DNA of 64,000 bases from Natronospirillum operosum (lineage in GTDB: Bacteria; Pseudomonadota; Gammaproteobacteria; Pseudomonadales; Natronospirillaceae), in the NCBI RefSeq assembly GCF_004768465.1, contig NZ_SRMF01000001.1:497693-561692 (forward strand). Direction: 5' to 3'. The stretch's first letter is position 1; the number at the start of each line of letters is the position of its first letter. Below the pieces are notes generated by a model, which was not told the DNA's origin, made no database searches, and saw only the letters and a list, made by a program, of their open reading frames with translations. Of this stretch, positions 45,395-54,957 are shown piece by piece. Position numbers and translations under genes: made by a program.

Positions 45395-47224
45395 TCAGGC
45401 CTCTCGCTCCGGTCGGTCAGCCAGTTGCTGTTCGGTCTTGTGAATCTGCTCGCGCAGCTTGCTCACCGTGGTTTCCATGGCCTTTTGATGTTCGGGCGCC
45501 GCTGCGGCCAGTTTGGCTTCGGCCTTTTCCAGGCGGCGGCGTTGGCTGTCCAGGCGGGCGCTGAGCTGCTCTCTGGTCAACTCCGGCGCCCCCGGGCTGA
45601 CGGTTGCCGTGGCCCTGCCCGCAGCTGACTGACTGGCCTGCTTTCTGGCCTTGGAGCGGGCCACGGCGGCGGCTACCGGGTCTGCCGGCGAACTGTCGGC
45701 CGTGGGCGTTGTGGCCTGTTCGGCCTGCCGGGCCCGTGCCGCCTCGGCACGCTGGCGTCGCCGGGCTTCCTTCTCTGCTGCTTCGCGTTCCAGGCGCGCC
45801 TGGCGGGCTTCGAAGCGCAGGCGCGCCCGTTCCGACTGTCGGTGCTCCGCCTGCTCGCGCCGGATGCTGCCCTTGGCAAAGCGGTAATACTGCACGAGCG
45901 GAATATGGCTGGGGCAGACATAGGCGCAGGCACCGCATTCGATGCAGTCGAACAGGTGATGTGACTCGGCCTTGTCCCATTCATGTGACTGGGCAAACCA
46001 CATCAGTTGCTGCGGCAGCAGACCGGCCGGGCAGACCTGTTCGCACTGGCCACAGCGGATGCAGGGTTTGGCCGGGGGCGGAGTGGGCAGTTCCTGTTCG
46101 GTGGGTACCAGCAGGCAGTTGGTGGCCTTGACCAGTGGCAACTGGCGCTGGTCCAGGGCAAAGCCCATCATGGGGCCGCCCATGATGATGCGCTCGGCGC
46201 GGTTCGGGTCTGGCTGATAGCCGGCCCAGTCGAGGATGGTGCGGATGTCGGTACCCAGGCGCACTTCGATATTGCCCTGCCAAGGGAGCTGATTGCCGGT
46301 CAGGGTGGTGATGCGGCTGATCAGGGGCCGGTCGTCGAATACGGCGTCGGCCAGCGCGGCCAGGGTGCCGACATTGTGGCACAGCATGCCCAGGTCGGTG
46401 GGCAGACCGCCGGCGGGCACTTCCTGCCCGGTAAGCAGATAGACCAGCTGCTTTTCACCGCCGGAGGGGTAGCGGGTCGGGAAGACGCGCAGCTCGATGC
46501 GTGCTTCGAGCTCGGCCGGTATGGCGGTCAGGGCGCGGCGCAGGGCGCTGACGGCATCCGGCTTGTTGTCTTCCACGCCGATCAGAATGCGCCTGAAATC
46601 GTACAGTTCGTGGGCGACTTCAATGCCGCGCAGTATCTGCTGCGGGCGCTCGCGCATCAGGGCATGGTCGGCGGTGATATAGGGCTCGCACTCGGTGCCG
46701 TTGACGATCAGGGTGTCGACATGATTGCGGTCCGCCGCCAGCTTGACGGCGGTGGGGAAACTGGCCCCGCCGAGGCCGGTGAGGCCGGCATTCTGGATGC
46801 GCGCCAGCAGGTCGGTGTGGTGATGGTCCTGCAGATGGGCCCAGGGGGTGCGGGGGCGCCAGGTATCATGGCCGTCGGCGCGGATGATGATGCAGCCTGT
46901 GGTCAGCCCGGAAGGGTGCGGCACCGGCCGGTCTTCAATGGCGGTAACGGTACCGCTGGTGGGCGCATGCGCCGGGGCGCTGATAAAGCCCGCTGCTTCT
47001 GCGATGACCTGGCCGGTCAGTACCGACTCACCCACCTCGACCACGGGTACCGAGACGGCGCCGATATGCTGGTTCAGTGGCACCACATATTCTTCCTGCA
47101 GCGGGAACTCCGCGATCGGGCCGCGCAGGCTCTGGGTCTTGTTCTCCGGCGGGTGGACACCGCCCGGAAAGTCGTACCATTCGGGGGCGTCGGTATCGCC
47201 GCGCAACAGCCGCATCAGGTTCAT
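45395..47224 (-). CDS. rnfC: Rnf complex subunit C
   Basis: A 609-residue peripheral subunit with the NADH-binding site, FMN region ([13 protein letters not shown]) and two 4Fe-4S clusters ([17 protein letters not shown] and [16 protein letters not shown]). The C-terminal 180 residues form an Ala/Arg/Glu/Gln-rich helical tail, as in proteobacterial RnfC. The start is MNLMRLLRG at 47224, overlapping the rnfB stop. The frame is open further upstream but that part overlaps rnfB out of frame. Confidence 0.95.
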   Translation of the reverse strand: MNLMRLLRGDTDAPEWYDFPGGVHPPENKTQSLRGPIAEFPLQEEYVVPLNQHIGAVSVPVVEVGESVLTGQVIAEAAGFISAPAHAPTSGTVTAIEDRPVPHPSGLTTGCIIIRADGHDTWRPRTPWAHLQDHHHTDLLARIQNAGLTGLGGASFPTAVKLAADRNHVDTLIVNGTECEPYITADHALMRERPQQILRGIEVAHELYDFRRILIGVEDNKPDAVSALRRALTAIPAELEARIELRVFPTRYPSGGEKQLVYLLTGQEVPAGGLPTDLGMLCHNVGTLAALADAVFDDRPLISRITTLTGNQLPWQGNIEVRLGTDIRTILDWAGYQPDPNRAERIIMGGPMMGFALDQRQLPLVKATNCLLVPTEQELPTPPPAKPCIRCGQCEQVCPAGLLPQQLMWFAQSHEWDKAESHHLFDCIECGACAYVCPSHIPLVQYYRFAKGSIRREQAEHRQSERARLRFEARQARLEREAAEKEARRRQRAEAARARQAEQATTPTADSSPADPVAAAVARSKARKQASQSAAGRATATVSPGAPELTREQLSARLDSQRRRLEKAEAKLAAAAPEHQKAMETTVSKLREQIHKTEQQLADRPEREA

Positions 47225-47805
47225 GCGGCCTCCCCGGAGCGGCCGGCATCGGTGGCGATCAGCTTGTAGTCGGGCTGCGGGGCCTGCCAGTGCCAGGTCT
47301 GGATGCTGGTCTCGACCGGCACCATGTCGATGCAGTCGACCGGGCAGGGGTCGACACAGAGGTCGCAGCCGGTGCATTCGCTGGCGATCACGGTGTGCAT
47401 CTGCTTGGCCGCGCCCAGTATGGCATCCACCGGGCAGGCCTGAATGCACTTGGTGCAGCCGATGCACTCGTCTTCGCGGATGATGGCGACCTGCTTCGGT
47501 TTTTCTTCGCCGTGTTCGGCATCCAGCGGCAGCGGCTCGACGTCCAGCAGGTCGGCCAGTTCCTGGATGGTGCTTTCGCCGCCGGGCGGGCACTTGTTGA
47601 TCGGGTCGCCATTGGCGATGGCTTCGGCATAGGGCCGGCAGCCCGGGTAGCCACACTGACCGCACTGGGTCTGTGGCAGGATGTCGTCGATCTGGTCGAT
47701 GATGGGGTCGCCTTCCGGCTTGAAGCGCACCGAGGCATAGCCGAGCAGGGCACCGAACAGGGCGGCCAGAAAGAGCAGGGCGAGGATGGACCAGAGAATG
47801 ATCAT
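47221..47805 (-). CDS. rnfB: Rnf complex subunit B
   Basis: A 194-residue electron-entry subunit: N-terminal membrane anchor ([18 protein letters not shown]), a 4Fe-4S domain ([16 protein letters not shown]), and a two-cluster ferredoxin domain ([16 protein letters not shown] and [16 protein letters not shown]). It overlaps rnfA and rnfC by 4 nt each, indicating tight coupling. Confidence 0.96.
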   Translation of the reverse strand: MIILWSILALLFLAALFGALLGYASVRFKPEGDPIIDQIDDILPQTQCGQCGYPGCRPYAEAIANGDPINKCPPGGESTIQELADLLDVEPLPLDAEHGEEKPKQVAIIREDECIGCTKCIQACPVDAILGAAKQMHTVIASECTGCDLCVDPCPVDCIDMVPVETSIQTWHWQAPQPDYKLIATDAGRSGEAA

Positions 47806-48383
47806 AACGTGACCAGCCCCGTGAAGCCCATGAAGCCCAGCGACATCAGCCCGGCGGTGACCATGCCAATGGCCGAACCCTTGAACGGGGCCGGTACGTC
47901 AGCCACGTTCAGCCGTTCGCGCATGGCGGCAAACAGCACCAGTACCAGCGAGAAGCCGACAGCGGCACCAAAGCCGTACAGCAGGGATTCGATAAAGGTG
48001 TTGCCCTGCTGGATATTGAGCAGCGCCACCCCGAGCACGGCGCAGTTGGTGGTAATCAGGGGCAGAAAGATGCCCAGTACCCGGTACAGCAGCGGGCTGG
48101 TCTTGCGCACCACCATCTCGGTGAACTGAACCACGGCGGCGATGACCAGAATAAAGCTGATGGTCTGCAGAAAGACGACGTCGAGCGGCACCAGAATCAG
48201 GGTGTAGACCAGGTAGCTGAATACGGAGGCCAGCGTCAGCACAAAGGTGGTGGCGAACGACATGCCCATGGCGGTTTCCAGCTTGTTGGACACGCCCATG
48301 AAGGGGCACAGCCCGAGAAACTGGACCAGCACGAAGTTGTTGACGAGCACGGTGCTCAGGAGCAGCAGGAAGTAGTCTGTCAT
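47802..48383 (-). CDS. rnfA: Rnf complex subunit A
   Basis: A 193-residue six-helix membrane subunit and first gene of the operon. Landmarks are [18 protein letters not shown] and [20 protein letters not shown], the two inverted-symmetry half-helix regions that carry Cys at the buried iron-sulfur site. The start is MTDYFLLLL at 48383; the open frame upstream of it is not conserved. Confidence 0.96.
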   Translation of the reverse strand: MTDYFLLLLSTVLVNNFVLVQFLGLCPFMGVSNKLETAMGMSFATTFVLTLASVFSYLVYTLILVPLDVVFLQTISFILVIAAVVQFTEMVVRKTSPLLYRVLGIFLPLITTNCAVLGVALLNIQQGNTFIESLLYGFGAAVGFSLVLVLFAAMRERLNVADVPAPFKGSAIGMVTAGLMSLGFMGFTGLVTL

Positions 48384-48473
48384 GCTGTGACTGTAGTCGC
48401 TTTCCGTAGTGTTGTGCAGGCGCGCTATTATGCGGGTTCGGGCGGGCTCGAACAAGGCGGGTGCCCAACCTGT

Positions 48474-49045
48474 GTAGGCCGTGGCCCTTGGCCACGCACG
48501 GCGCCGTCAGGGGTCTTTGGTCTGCCTGTACCAATCGTACCGTCGCCAAGCTCGGGTACAGGCCCTGTGAGACACGCAAAAACGGCATCTATGCCAGCTC
48601 GGTTGCGGCCGTCCCTGGCCGCAAACGGTCTCACAGGGCCTGCACCCGGCAGGCGACTCCTGTCGTGCCTTCCGACCCCAGGGGCCTGCGGCCCCATCGC
48701 GCACGGGGTGCGCTCCCACGGTGCTTGTGTGGCCGATCGCGCACGGGGCCGAAACGTCGGACCGGCTCTCCCACGGTACGATTGGTGCCTGAATTTCGTG
48801 GGAGGCCAGCCCCTGGCCGATGGCAGCGTCAGCCGCCCATTGAAAGTAGCCTGCGATGGTGCGGCCGCCGGGCGGCGGTGCACTGAGCCGCAGACCGTCT
48901 CCGCACAGGGATGTGCGGAGTCGAGCTGTCAGGGATGACGTTTTTGCGTGTCTGCGGTCAGTGTACCCCGCCATCAGGCGGCAATGGCACTAAATATTAC
49001 TCGGCGCCCATCTTACGCATGCGTGGCCAAGGGCCAAAACGTCGA
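48474..49045. repeat. REP-like cluster and inverted repeats between rnfA and metG
   Basis: The 705-bp gap has no convincing gene. It holds a GTAGGCCGTGG unit with stem GTGGCC-ctt-GGCCAC at 48474, inverted units of GTGGGAG type near 48690-48780, a GTGGGAG unit with stem GGCCAG-cccc-TGGCC at 48798 like the RAYT-linked REP, and a remnant near 49020. Longer inverted pairs also lie here: GGCCCTGTGAGAC at 48561 with 48628-48640, a 14-bp pair at 48530/48773, and a 20-bp pair with one mismatch at 48570/48934. Confidence 0.6.
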
Positions 49046-49088
49046 GCTGCACCGCCTACAAGTGAGGCGCCGCCGTTTTCCGTCTGCC

Positions 49089-51173
49089 TCAACTGATCCG
49101 CGTGCCCGGCGGTATGGCGCTGTCGGGTTCGAGAACCCAGAGGTCCTGGCCTTCGCCGGCGGCGAGTACCATGCCCTCGCTCATGCCAAAGCGCATCTTG
49201 CGCGGTGCCAGGTTGTAGACCAGCACCACATTTTTACCCTGCAGATCGCTGGGCTGATAATGCGACTTGATGCCCGAGAACACCTGCCGGGTTTCACCAT
49301 TGCCCACGTCGAGTTTCAGCTGCAGCAGCTTGTCGGCGCCCTCCACATGATTTGCCTCGATCACCTGCGCTACGCGCAGGTCCAGTTTGGCGAAGTCATC
49401 GAACTGGATAATACCGGGCGCGTCGTCCTTCTTGCTCGCGGCCGCTGCGTCCCTTTTCTTCTGCTGGTTGGCCGGCTGGGTCGGATCATTGGCCTTGGCC
49501 TTGGCAGCCGCCTTGGCTTCATCCGTGACCTTGCTGGCCTCGATCATGGCATCCACCTGATCGCGCTCGATGCGGGTCAGCAGCGGCTTGAACTTGTTGA
49601 TCGGATGACCCAGCAGCGGCTGCTCGATGGCAGCCCAGGCGAAATCGTCCACATTCAGGAAGGCGGCGGCCTTGTGCGCCATGTCCGGCAGCACCGGCTG
49701 CAGCCAGGTCATCAGCACCCGGAACAGGTTGAGCGATTGGGTGCAGACGGCCAGTACCTCGGCGTCGCGGCCCTCTTCCTTCGCCATCACCCAGGGCGCA
49801 TGCTCCTGAATATACTCGTTGGCCCGGTCCGCCAGATTCATGATATGGCGGATGGCCTTGCTGTATTCGCGCGCTTCGTAGAGCTCGGCAATGGTTTCGC
49901 TGGTCTGCAGAAACTCGTCATAGAGCTCCGGATGCGGCAGTTCATCGGCCAGCGAGCCGCCCAGTTTCTTGACGAAACCGGCACTGCGACTGGCGATATT
50001 GACCACCTTGCCCACCAGGTCCGAATTCACGCGCTGCACGAAATCGTCCAGGTTGAGGTCGATGTCCTCGACTGTGCTGCCCAGCTTGGCCGCGTAGTAA
50101 TAGCGCAGGTACTCGGGTGCCAGGTGTTCGAGATAGGTGCGCGCCATGACAAAGGTGCCGCGCGACTTGGACATCTTCTCACCGTTGACGGTCACATAGC
50201 CGTGGGCATAAACGCCGCTCGGCTTGCGGAAGCCGGCGCTGTGCAGCATGGCAGGCCAGAACAGGGCGTGGAAGTTGATGATGTCCTTGCCGATGAAGTG
50301 GTACAGCTCCGCCTTGCTGTCTTTGGTCCAGAAGGCATCGAAATCCAGATCGTCGCGCCGGTCACAGAGGTTTCTGAAGCTGGCCATGTAGCCGATGGGG
50401 GCGTCGAGCCAGACATAGAAGTACTTGCCCGGCGCATCGGGGATCTCGAAGCCGAAATAGGGCGCATCACGGCTGATGTCCCATTCCTGCAGACCGCTGT
50501 CGAGCCATTCGGCCAGCTTGTTGGCCACGCTGGGCTGCAGGGCGCCGCTGCGGGTCCACTCCTGCAGCAGGTCGGTGAATTCCGGCAGGCGGAAGAAGTA
50601 GTGCTCGGACTCGCGCTCCACCGGCGTGACGCCGGACAGGGCCGACACCGGGTTGATCAGTTCGTTTGGCGTATAAGTGGCCCCGCAGACTTCGCAGTTG
50701 TCGCCGAACTGTTCTTCGGCGCCGCACTTGGGGCAGGTGCCCTTGATGAAGCGATCGGCAAGGAACATTTCCTTTTCCGGGTCGAACATCTGGCGGATGG
50801 TGCGCGTGGCGATATGGCCATTGTCGCGGCAGCGGGTATAGATCAGCTCGCTGAAATAGCGGTTCTCTTCCGAATGCGTGGTGTAGTAGTTGTCATAGCT
50901 GATCAGGAAGTCCTGAAAATCTTCCCAGTGTTCGGCTCGCATGCGGTCGATCAGGGCTTCGGGTGTGATGCCTTCGCGCTCGGCGCGCAGCATGACCGGG
51001 GTGCCGTGGGTGTCGTCAGCACAGACGGCGATGCACTGGTGGCCGCGGGCGCGCTGGAAGCGAACCCAGACGTCGGTCTGGATGTGTTCCAGCATGTGGC
51101 CCAGGTGGATCGGTCCGTTGGCGTAGGGCAGGGCACTGGTAACAAGAATCTTGCGCGGTTCGGAAGCGGTCAT
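49089..51173 (-). CDS. metG: Methionyl-tRNA synthetase
   Basis: The 694-residue class I synthetase. The signature HLGH lies in [11 protein letters not shown], the KMSKS loop in [11 protein letters not shown], and the zinc knuckle in [21 protein letters not shown]-terminal tRNA-binding OB domain ([31 protein letters not shown]) follows an Ala/Lys-rich linker. The ATG at 51173 is preferred to the GTG two codons upstream. It is divergent from apbC, with a lipoprotein gene and REPs between them. Confidence 0.97.
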   Translation of the reverse strand: MTASEPRKILVTSALPYANGPIHLGHMLEHIQTDVWVRFQRARGHQCIAVCADDTHGTPVMLRAEREGITPEALIDRMRAEHWEDFQDFLISYDNYYTTHSEENRYFSELIYTRCRDNGHIATRTIRQMFDPEKEMFLADRFIKGTCPKCGAEEQFGDNCEVCGATYTPNELINPVSALSGVTPVERESEHYFFRLPEFTDLLQEWTRSGALQPSVANKLAEWLDSGLQEWDISRDAPYFGFEIPDAPGKYFYVWLDAPIGYMASFRNLCDRRDDLDFDAFWTKDSKAELYHFIGKDIINFHALFWPAMLHSAGFRKPSGVYAHGYVTVNGEKMSKSRGTFVMARTYLEHLAPEYLRYYYAAKLGSTVEDIDLNLDDFVQRVNSDLVGKVVNIASRSAGFVKKLGGSLADELPHPELYDEFLQTSETIAELYEAREYSKAIRHIMNLADRANEYIQEHAPWVMAKEEGRDAEVLAVCTQSLNLFRVLMTWLQPVLPDMAHKAAAFLNVDDFAWAAIEQPLLGHPINKFKPLLTRIERDQVDAMIEASKVTDEAKAAAKAKANDPTQPANQQKKRDAAAASKKDDAPGIIQFDDFAKLDLRVAQVIEANHVEGADKLLQLKLDVGNGETRQVFSGIKSHYQPSDLQGKNVVLVYNLAPRKMRFGMSEGMVLAAGEGQDLWVLEPDSAIPPGTRIS

Positions 51174-51268
51174 GATCACTCAAAGCCAGGATTTGGGTTG
51201 AAAGTCGTGGGACCGCGTATGTTAATGCCTGTGCCCGGGTTTTGCTACCGCCAGGGTGGCTCTGATCG

Positions 51269-51378
51269 AATGCGTGAGCAAGCTCACGGCCTACAAATGT
51301 GGCGCTGTCCTGTAGGCTGTGGCCCTTGGCCACGCATGGGTGCCTTGGCTCGAATGCCTGAGCAAGCTCACGGCCTAC
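51269..51378. repeat. GTAGGCTGTG-family REP cluster upstream of metG
   Basis: An inverted unit (GTGAGC-aa-GCTCAC then GGCCTAC), a forward unit (GTAGGCTGTGG, stem GTGGCC-ctt-GGCCAC) and a further inverted unit ending GGCCTAC. This places REPs of the third family on both sides of metG. Confidence 0.7.
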
Positions 51379-51395
51379 TGGATACGGTGGCAGGC

Positions 51396-52205
51396 TCAGG
51401 TGCAGCGGCGGACAGGTCGGCTCTGGGCGCCGATGCCCAGGCTGGCGTTGGGCGAGACCATGAAGGACACGCTGCCGGAGACCTGCACGCCGACACGGGC
51501 GGTGTCGAGGGTGAAGGTGAGGCTGTCCTGGGTTCTGACCCGCTGGTAGCGGAAGGGCGCGGGCGGGTCATCACGATACTGCCGGTACAGCGTGATCGTG
51601 ACCGGGATTTCTCCGGTCAGGGTGGCGCCGGCCGCACGGTCGAGCTGCTGCTTGACGTTCTGCAGGTTGATCTCGATCAGGTCCTGATCGCGCTCGAGCG
51701 AGCGCCGCACTTCCCATTCATCGCTGCCGCAGCGAGCCGAGAATGACCACATCAGGGCTTCCTGATCCTCGTTCTCATAGGTCACGGTAATGCGATCACT
51801 GGTACTGCGTCGGCTGCCGGCCACCTGCTCCGGGTCTTCCAGAATAAGGGTTTCACCCAGCGGCAGGGTGTGTTCGCCGTGGCCTGCCAGCACCAGAGTA
51901 TAGGGACCGTCGCCCACATTCAGTTGCAGGCTGTAGTCACCCCGCCGGTCGCCTTCTTCCAGCGGCGTCTCGCGGCCGGAAGCATCGCGCACATAGAACT
52001 GCTGACTGTCAGCCCGCACCCGGCGGGAGCCGGAGCCCTGACGCAGTTCTGTTTCCAGCAAGATCTGATCCGGCGCCTGCCGGTAGTCGATATTGGCGCG
52101 CAGCCGGTCAGGGTTGGCCCGCTCCAGCGGCACACTGGCGCACCCGATCAGCACAATGGATGCGCTCAGGACTGTCAACCAGCGAACTGGAGAGATGGGG
52201 TGCAT
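51396..52205 (-). CDS. Hypothetical lipoprotein
   Basis: A 269-residue predicted lipoprotein with lipobox VLIGC (Cys22). The body is beta-rich and charged, with segments such as YSLQLNVGDGPYTLVLAGHGEHTLPLG, VTYENEDQEALMWSFSARCGSDEW and IPVTITLYRQY. Two further Cys (in SARCGSDEW and near the C-terminus, PVRRCT) may pair. No family was recognised. It is divergent from apbC and upstream of metG in the same direction. Confidence 0.7.
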   Translation of the reverse strand: MHPISPVRWLTVLSASIVLIGCASVPLERANPDRLRANIDYRQAPDQILLETELRQGSGSRRVRADSQQFYVRDASGRETPLEEGDRRGDYSLQLNVGDGPYTLVLAGHGEHTLPLGETLILEDPEQVAGSRRSTSDRITVTYENEDQEALMWSFSARCGSDEWEVRRSLERDQDLIEINLQNVKQQLDRAAGATLTGEIPVTITLYRQYRDDPPAPFRYQRVRTQDSLTFTLDTARVGVQVSGSVSFMVSPNASLGIGAQSRPVRRCT

Positions 52206-52249
52206 GGGCGGTTCCTCTTCTTCTGACTTGCTTGAAAAGACGACGATGG

Positions 52250-52278
52250 TTGGCTGCTCGGGTCAGTCCCATTATAAT
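52250..52278 (+). promoter_or_regulatory. Promoter of apbC with downstream inverted repeat
   Basis: TTGGCT (52250-52255) and a perfect TATAAT (52273-52278) are separated by 17 bp. Just downstream lies an inverted pair TGCCTGA (52281-52287) and TCAGGCA (52307-52313), which could be an operator or a leader hairpin. The -10 lies in ATTATAAT, which also reads TATAAT on the other strand, so the lipoprotein gene may share the site. Confidence 0.55.
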
Positions 52279-52336
52279 AATGCCTGACTAAAACGCTTGG
52301 TTATTATCAGGCACATATTTACTCGTTCTTGTCAGC

Positions 52337-53449
52337 ATGACTACGGAGTCCACCTTGTCCCAGACAGCCCCCAATCGCGACCAGATAGCCCGCTGCCTGC
52401 GCCAGGTCAGCGACCCGCATACCGGCAAGCCGCTGGACTCACCACAGTTGAAGGGGTTTGCGGTAGCGGATGGCACCCTCAGGGTGACACTGGAGCTGGG
52501 TTACCCGGCTCGTCAGTTCGGCCCCGGCCTGGCGACGCTGGTGCAGACACAACTGGAGTCGATCTTTACCGGCCCTATCGAGGTTCAAGTGGACTGGCTG
52601 GTCGCCCGCCAGCCGACCGCAGGGCAGGCTGCGGCCCTGCCCAATGTGAAAAATATCATTGCGGTGGCCTCGGGCAAGGGCGGGGTGGGCAAATCCACCA
52701 CGGCGGTCAACCTGGCCCTGGCCATGGCGGGCGAGGGCGCTCGGGTGGGCGTACTGGATGCCGATATCTATGGCCCCAGCCAGGGCATGATGCTCGGCAT
52801 TGCCGAAGGTACCCGGCCGGATACGCAAGAGGGCAAGTGGTTTGTCCCGCTCAAGGCGCATGGCGTGCAGGCCATGTCGATGGCTTTTGTGACCACGGAC
52901 AAGACGCCCATGGTGTGGCGCGGCCCCATGGTCAGCGGGGCGCTGCTGCAACTGCTCAACCAGACACTGTGGGATGATCTGGACTATCTGATCGTTGATA
53001 TGCCGCCCGGCACCGGCGATATCCAGCTCACCTTTGCGCAGAAGGTGCCGGCGACTGGCAGCGTGATCGTGACCACGCCGCAGGATATCGCCCTGCTGGA
53101 TGCCAAGCGTGGTATCGAGATGTTCCGCAAGGTCAATATTCCGGTACTGGGGGTGGTGGAAAACATGGCCATGCACATCTGCAGCAACTGCGGGCATCAG
53201 GAAGCCATCTTCGGTCAGGGCGGCGGCGAGAAACTGGCCCAGGAGTATGACGTCGATATTCTGGCCAGCCTGCCGCTGGACCTGCAGATTCGGGAACAGG
53301 CCGATGGCGGTGCGCCGACCGTGATCAGTGACCCGGAGTCCGAGATCGCCCTGCAGTACCAGGTGCTGGCACGCCGGACCATGGCCAATGTGGCGGCGCT
53401 GAGCGGCGACGGGCCGGAGATACCGACGTTCAGCGTCACCGATGATTAG
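52337..53449 (+). CDS. apbC: Iron-sulfur cluster carrier protein ApbC/Mrp
   Basis: A 370-residue P-loop NTPase that carries and transfers Fe-S clusters. It has an N-terminal MIP18-like domain (about 15-90), the deviant Walker A GKGGVGKST at 113-121, DADIYGPSQG, VDMPPGTGD, and the cluster-binding CSNC in MHICSNCGHQ. Its position between metG and dcd is conserved in gammaproteobacteria. Confidence 0.95.
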   Translation: MTTESTLSQTAPNRDQIARCLRQVSDPHTGKPLDSPQLKGFAVADGTLRVTLELGYPARQFGPGLATLVQTQLESIFTGPIEVQVDWLVARQPTAGQAAALPNVKNIIAVASGKGGVGKSTTAVNLALAMAGEGARVGVLDADIYGPSQGMMLGIAEGTRPDTQEGKWFVPLKAHGVQAMSMAFVTTDKTPMVWRGPMVSGALLQLLNQTLWDDLDYLIVDMPPGTGDIQLTFAQKVPATGSVIVTTPQDIALLDAKRGIEMFRKVNIPVLGVVENMAMHICSNCGHQEAIFGQGGGEKLAQEYDVDILASLPLDLQIREQADGGAPTVISDPESEIALQYQVLARRTMANVAALSGDGPEIPTFSVTDD

Positions 53450-53557
53450 ACTGGGGTTTAGGCGACGGTGGGGTTTAGTCGACAGAAGACGGTCGACAGA
53501 TGACAGTGCACAGTCGACAGTGAGGGTTTGACAACCCTTGGAGGTCGTTTAACGATT

Positions 53558-53620
53558 CTACCGTCTACCGTCTACCGTCTACCGTCTACCGTCTACCGTC
53601 TACCGTCTACCGTCTACCGT
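53558..53620 (+). repeat. Perfect heptamer tandem repeat, nine copies of CTACCGT
   Basis: Nine uninterrupted copies of the 7-bp unit lie between apbC and dcd, 74 bp before the dcd start. Upstream is a possible -35 (TTGACA at 53528) inside a GGGTT-tgac-AACCC hairpin, and three imperfect GTCGACAG copies at 53478-53520. Copy-number change would alter the dcd leader by 7 bp steps. Confidence 0.9.
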
Positions 53621-53693
53621 CCCTACCATTGTGCCCCCGCCCCTGTCCGGCTACTATACGCGGCTATCCCAATAACGCGTCGGAGCACCCTGC

Positions 53694-54263
53694 ATGACAA
53701 TCAAGTCGGATCACTGGATTCGCCGCATGGCGGCAGCCCAAGGCATGATCGAGCCCTTTGAATATGGCCAGGTCAAGGCCAATGACGAGGGTGAACGGCT
53801 GATTTCCTATGGCACCTCCAGCTATGGCTATGATGTGCGCTGTTCCGATGAGTTCAAGGTGTTTACCAACATCCATTCGGCCATCGTCGACCCCAAGGCC
53901 TTCGACGAAAAAAGCTTTGTCGACGTCAAGAGTGATGTCTGCATCATCCCGCCCAATTCCTTTGCGCTGGCGCGTACGGTGGAGTACTTCCGCATTCCGC
54001 GTGATGTGCTGACAATCTGCCTGGGCAAGTCGACCTATGCGCGCTGTGGCATCATCGTCAATGTGACGCCGCTGGAGCCGGAATGGGAAGGCCATGTCAC
54101 GCTGGAGTTCTCCAACACGACCAATCTGCCGGCCAAGATCTACGCCAACGAGGGTGTGGCGCAGATGCTGTTCTTCCAGTCCGATGAAGTCTGTGATGTG
54201 TCCTACAGGGACCGGCAGGGCAAGTACATGGGCCAGCGCGGCGTGACTCTGCCCAAGACCTGA
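53694..54263 (+). CDS. dcd: dCTP deaminase
   Basis: It converts dCTP to dUTP for thymidylate synthesis. The 189-residue protein has [14 protein letters not shown], the substrate loop [10 protein letters not shown] (111-120), the catalytic Glu138 in VTLEFSNTT and the C-terminal [14 protein letters not shown]. Length matches E. coli Dcd. It is convergent with the SDR gene, three bases between them. Confidence 0.96.
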   Translation: MTIKSDHWIRRMAAAQGMIEPFEYGQVKANDEGERLISYGTSSYGYDVRCSDEFKVFTNIHSAIVDPKAFDEKSFVDVKSDVCIIPPNSFALARTVEYFRIPRDVLTICLGKSTYARCGIIVNVTPLEPEWEGHVTLEFSNTTNLPAKIYANEGVAQMLFFQSDEVCDVSYRDRQGKYMGQRGVTLPKT

Positions 54264-54266
54264 CCG

Positions 54267-54932
54267 TTACCAGGGCAGCTCTTCGCCGTTGCTGTGCCAG
54301 AAGGTGCCGCTGTTGTCGACCGTCAGCGCCTGCAGCCGCTGCAGTATGCCGCGGGCGGCTTCTTCCGGCGTGATCATGCCGCCAAAATTGACCATGCGCG
54401 TTTTCACGTAACCGGGGTGCAGCAGCGCCACGGCAATGCCGCGCGGCTGCAGGTCCACCGCCAGTGATTTGCCGAAGGCATTCAGTGCCGCCTTGGAAGC
54501 CCGGTAGCCGTACCGGCCCCCGGAGTCGTTGTCGGCTATGGAGCCCATGCGGCTGGTGATCAGGCCGACTTTTGCACCCTTGTTCAGGTGATCCAGCAGA
54601 GCTTCGGTGACGCGCAGCGGCGCATAGGCATTGATCTCCATCATGCGACGCAGGCTGTCATAGTCGATCTCCCCCAGTACGTTGTCCTCGAGCAGGCCGG
54701 CATTGTTGATCAGCAGGTCCAGCCTGGTTGCGCCCAGTTCGTCGATCAGACGCTGCACGTCTTCCGGGCGGGTGACATCAAGGGCCGTGATGACGCGCTC
54801 GGCGGTGGCATCCAGCTCGTCGCTGCTCTGGCGGCAGACACCGATGACCTGCCAGCCCTCGGTGGCCAGTTGGGTGGCCAGCGCCAGGCCGATGCCCCGG
54901 TTGGCGCCGGTGATCAGTGCGGTCTTGCTCAT
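54267..54932 (-). CDS. SDR-family oxidoreductase (C-factor/CsgA-like)
   Basis: A 221-residue short-chain dehydrogenase. The cofactor motif TGANRGIG is at 8-15, NNAG follows, and the active-site Ser (ITSRMGSI) and Tyr-x-x-x-Lys (YGYRASK) are intact. The sequence resembles short bacterial SDRs related to CsgA. Substrate is unknown. AGGAG precedes the ATG at a usual distance. Confidence 0.87.
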   Translation of the reverse strand: MSKTALITGANRGIGLALATQLATEGWQVIGVCRQSSDELDATAERVITALDVTRPEDVQRLIDELGATRLDLLINNAGLLEDNVLGEIDYDSLRRMMEINAYAPLRVTEALLDHLNKGAKVGLITSRMGSIADNDSGGRYGYRASKAALNAFGKSLAVDLQPRGIAVALLHPGYVKTRMVNFGGMITPEEAARGILQRLQALTVDNSGTFWHSNGEELPW

Positions 54933-54957
54933 GGTGATGTCTCCTCTGGTGATTGTC

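Noticed and set aside
47225-47665. Longer RnfC with an N-terminal extension
   Set aside because: The extension overlaps rnfB out of frame and lacks family similarity; the ATG overlapping the rnfB stop is standard.
48948-51746. 932-codon plus-strand frame opposite metG
   Set aside because: Shadow of metG, which has all synthetase motifs on the minus strand.
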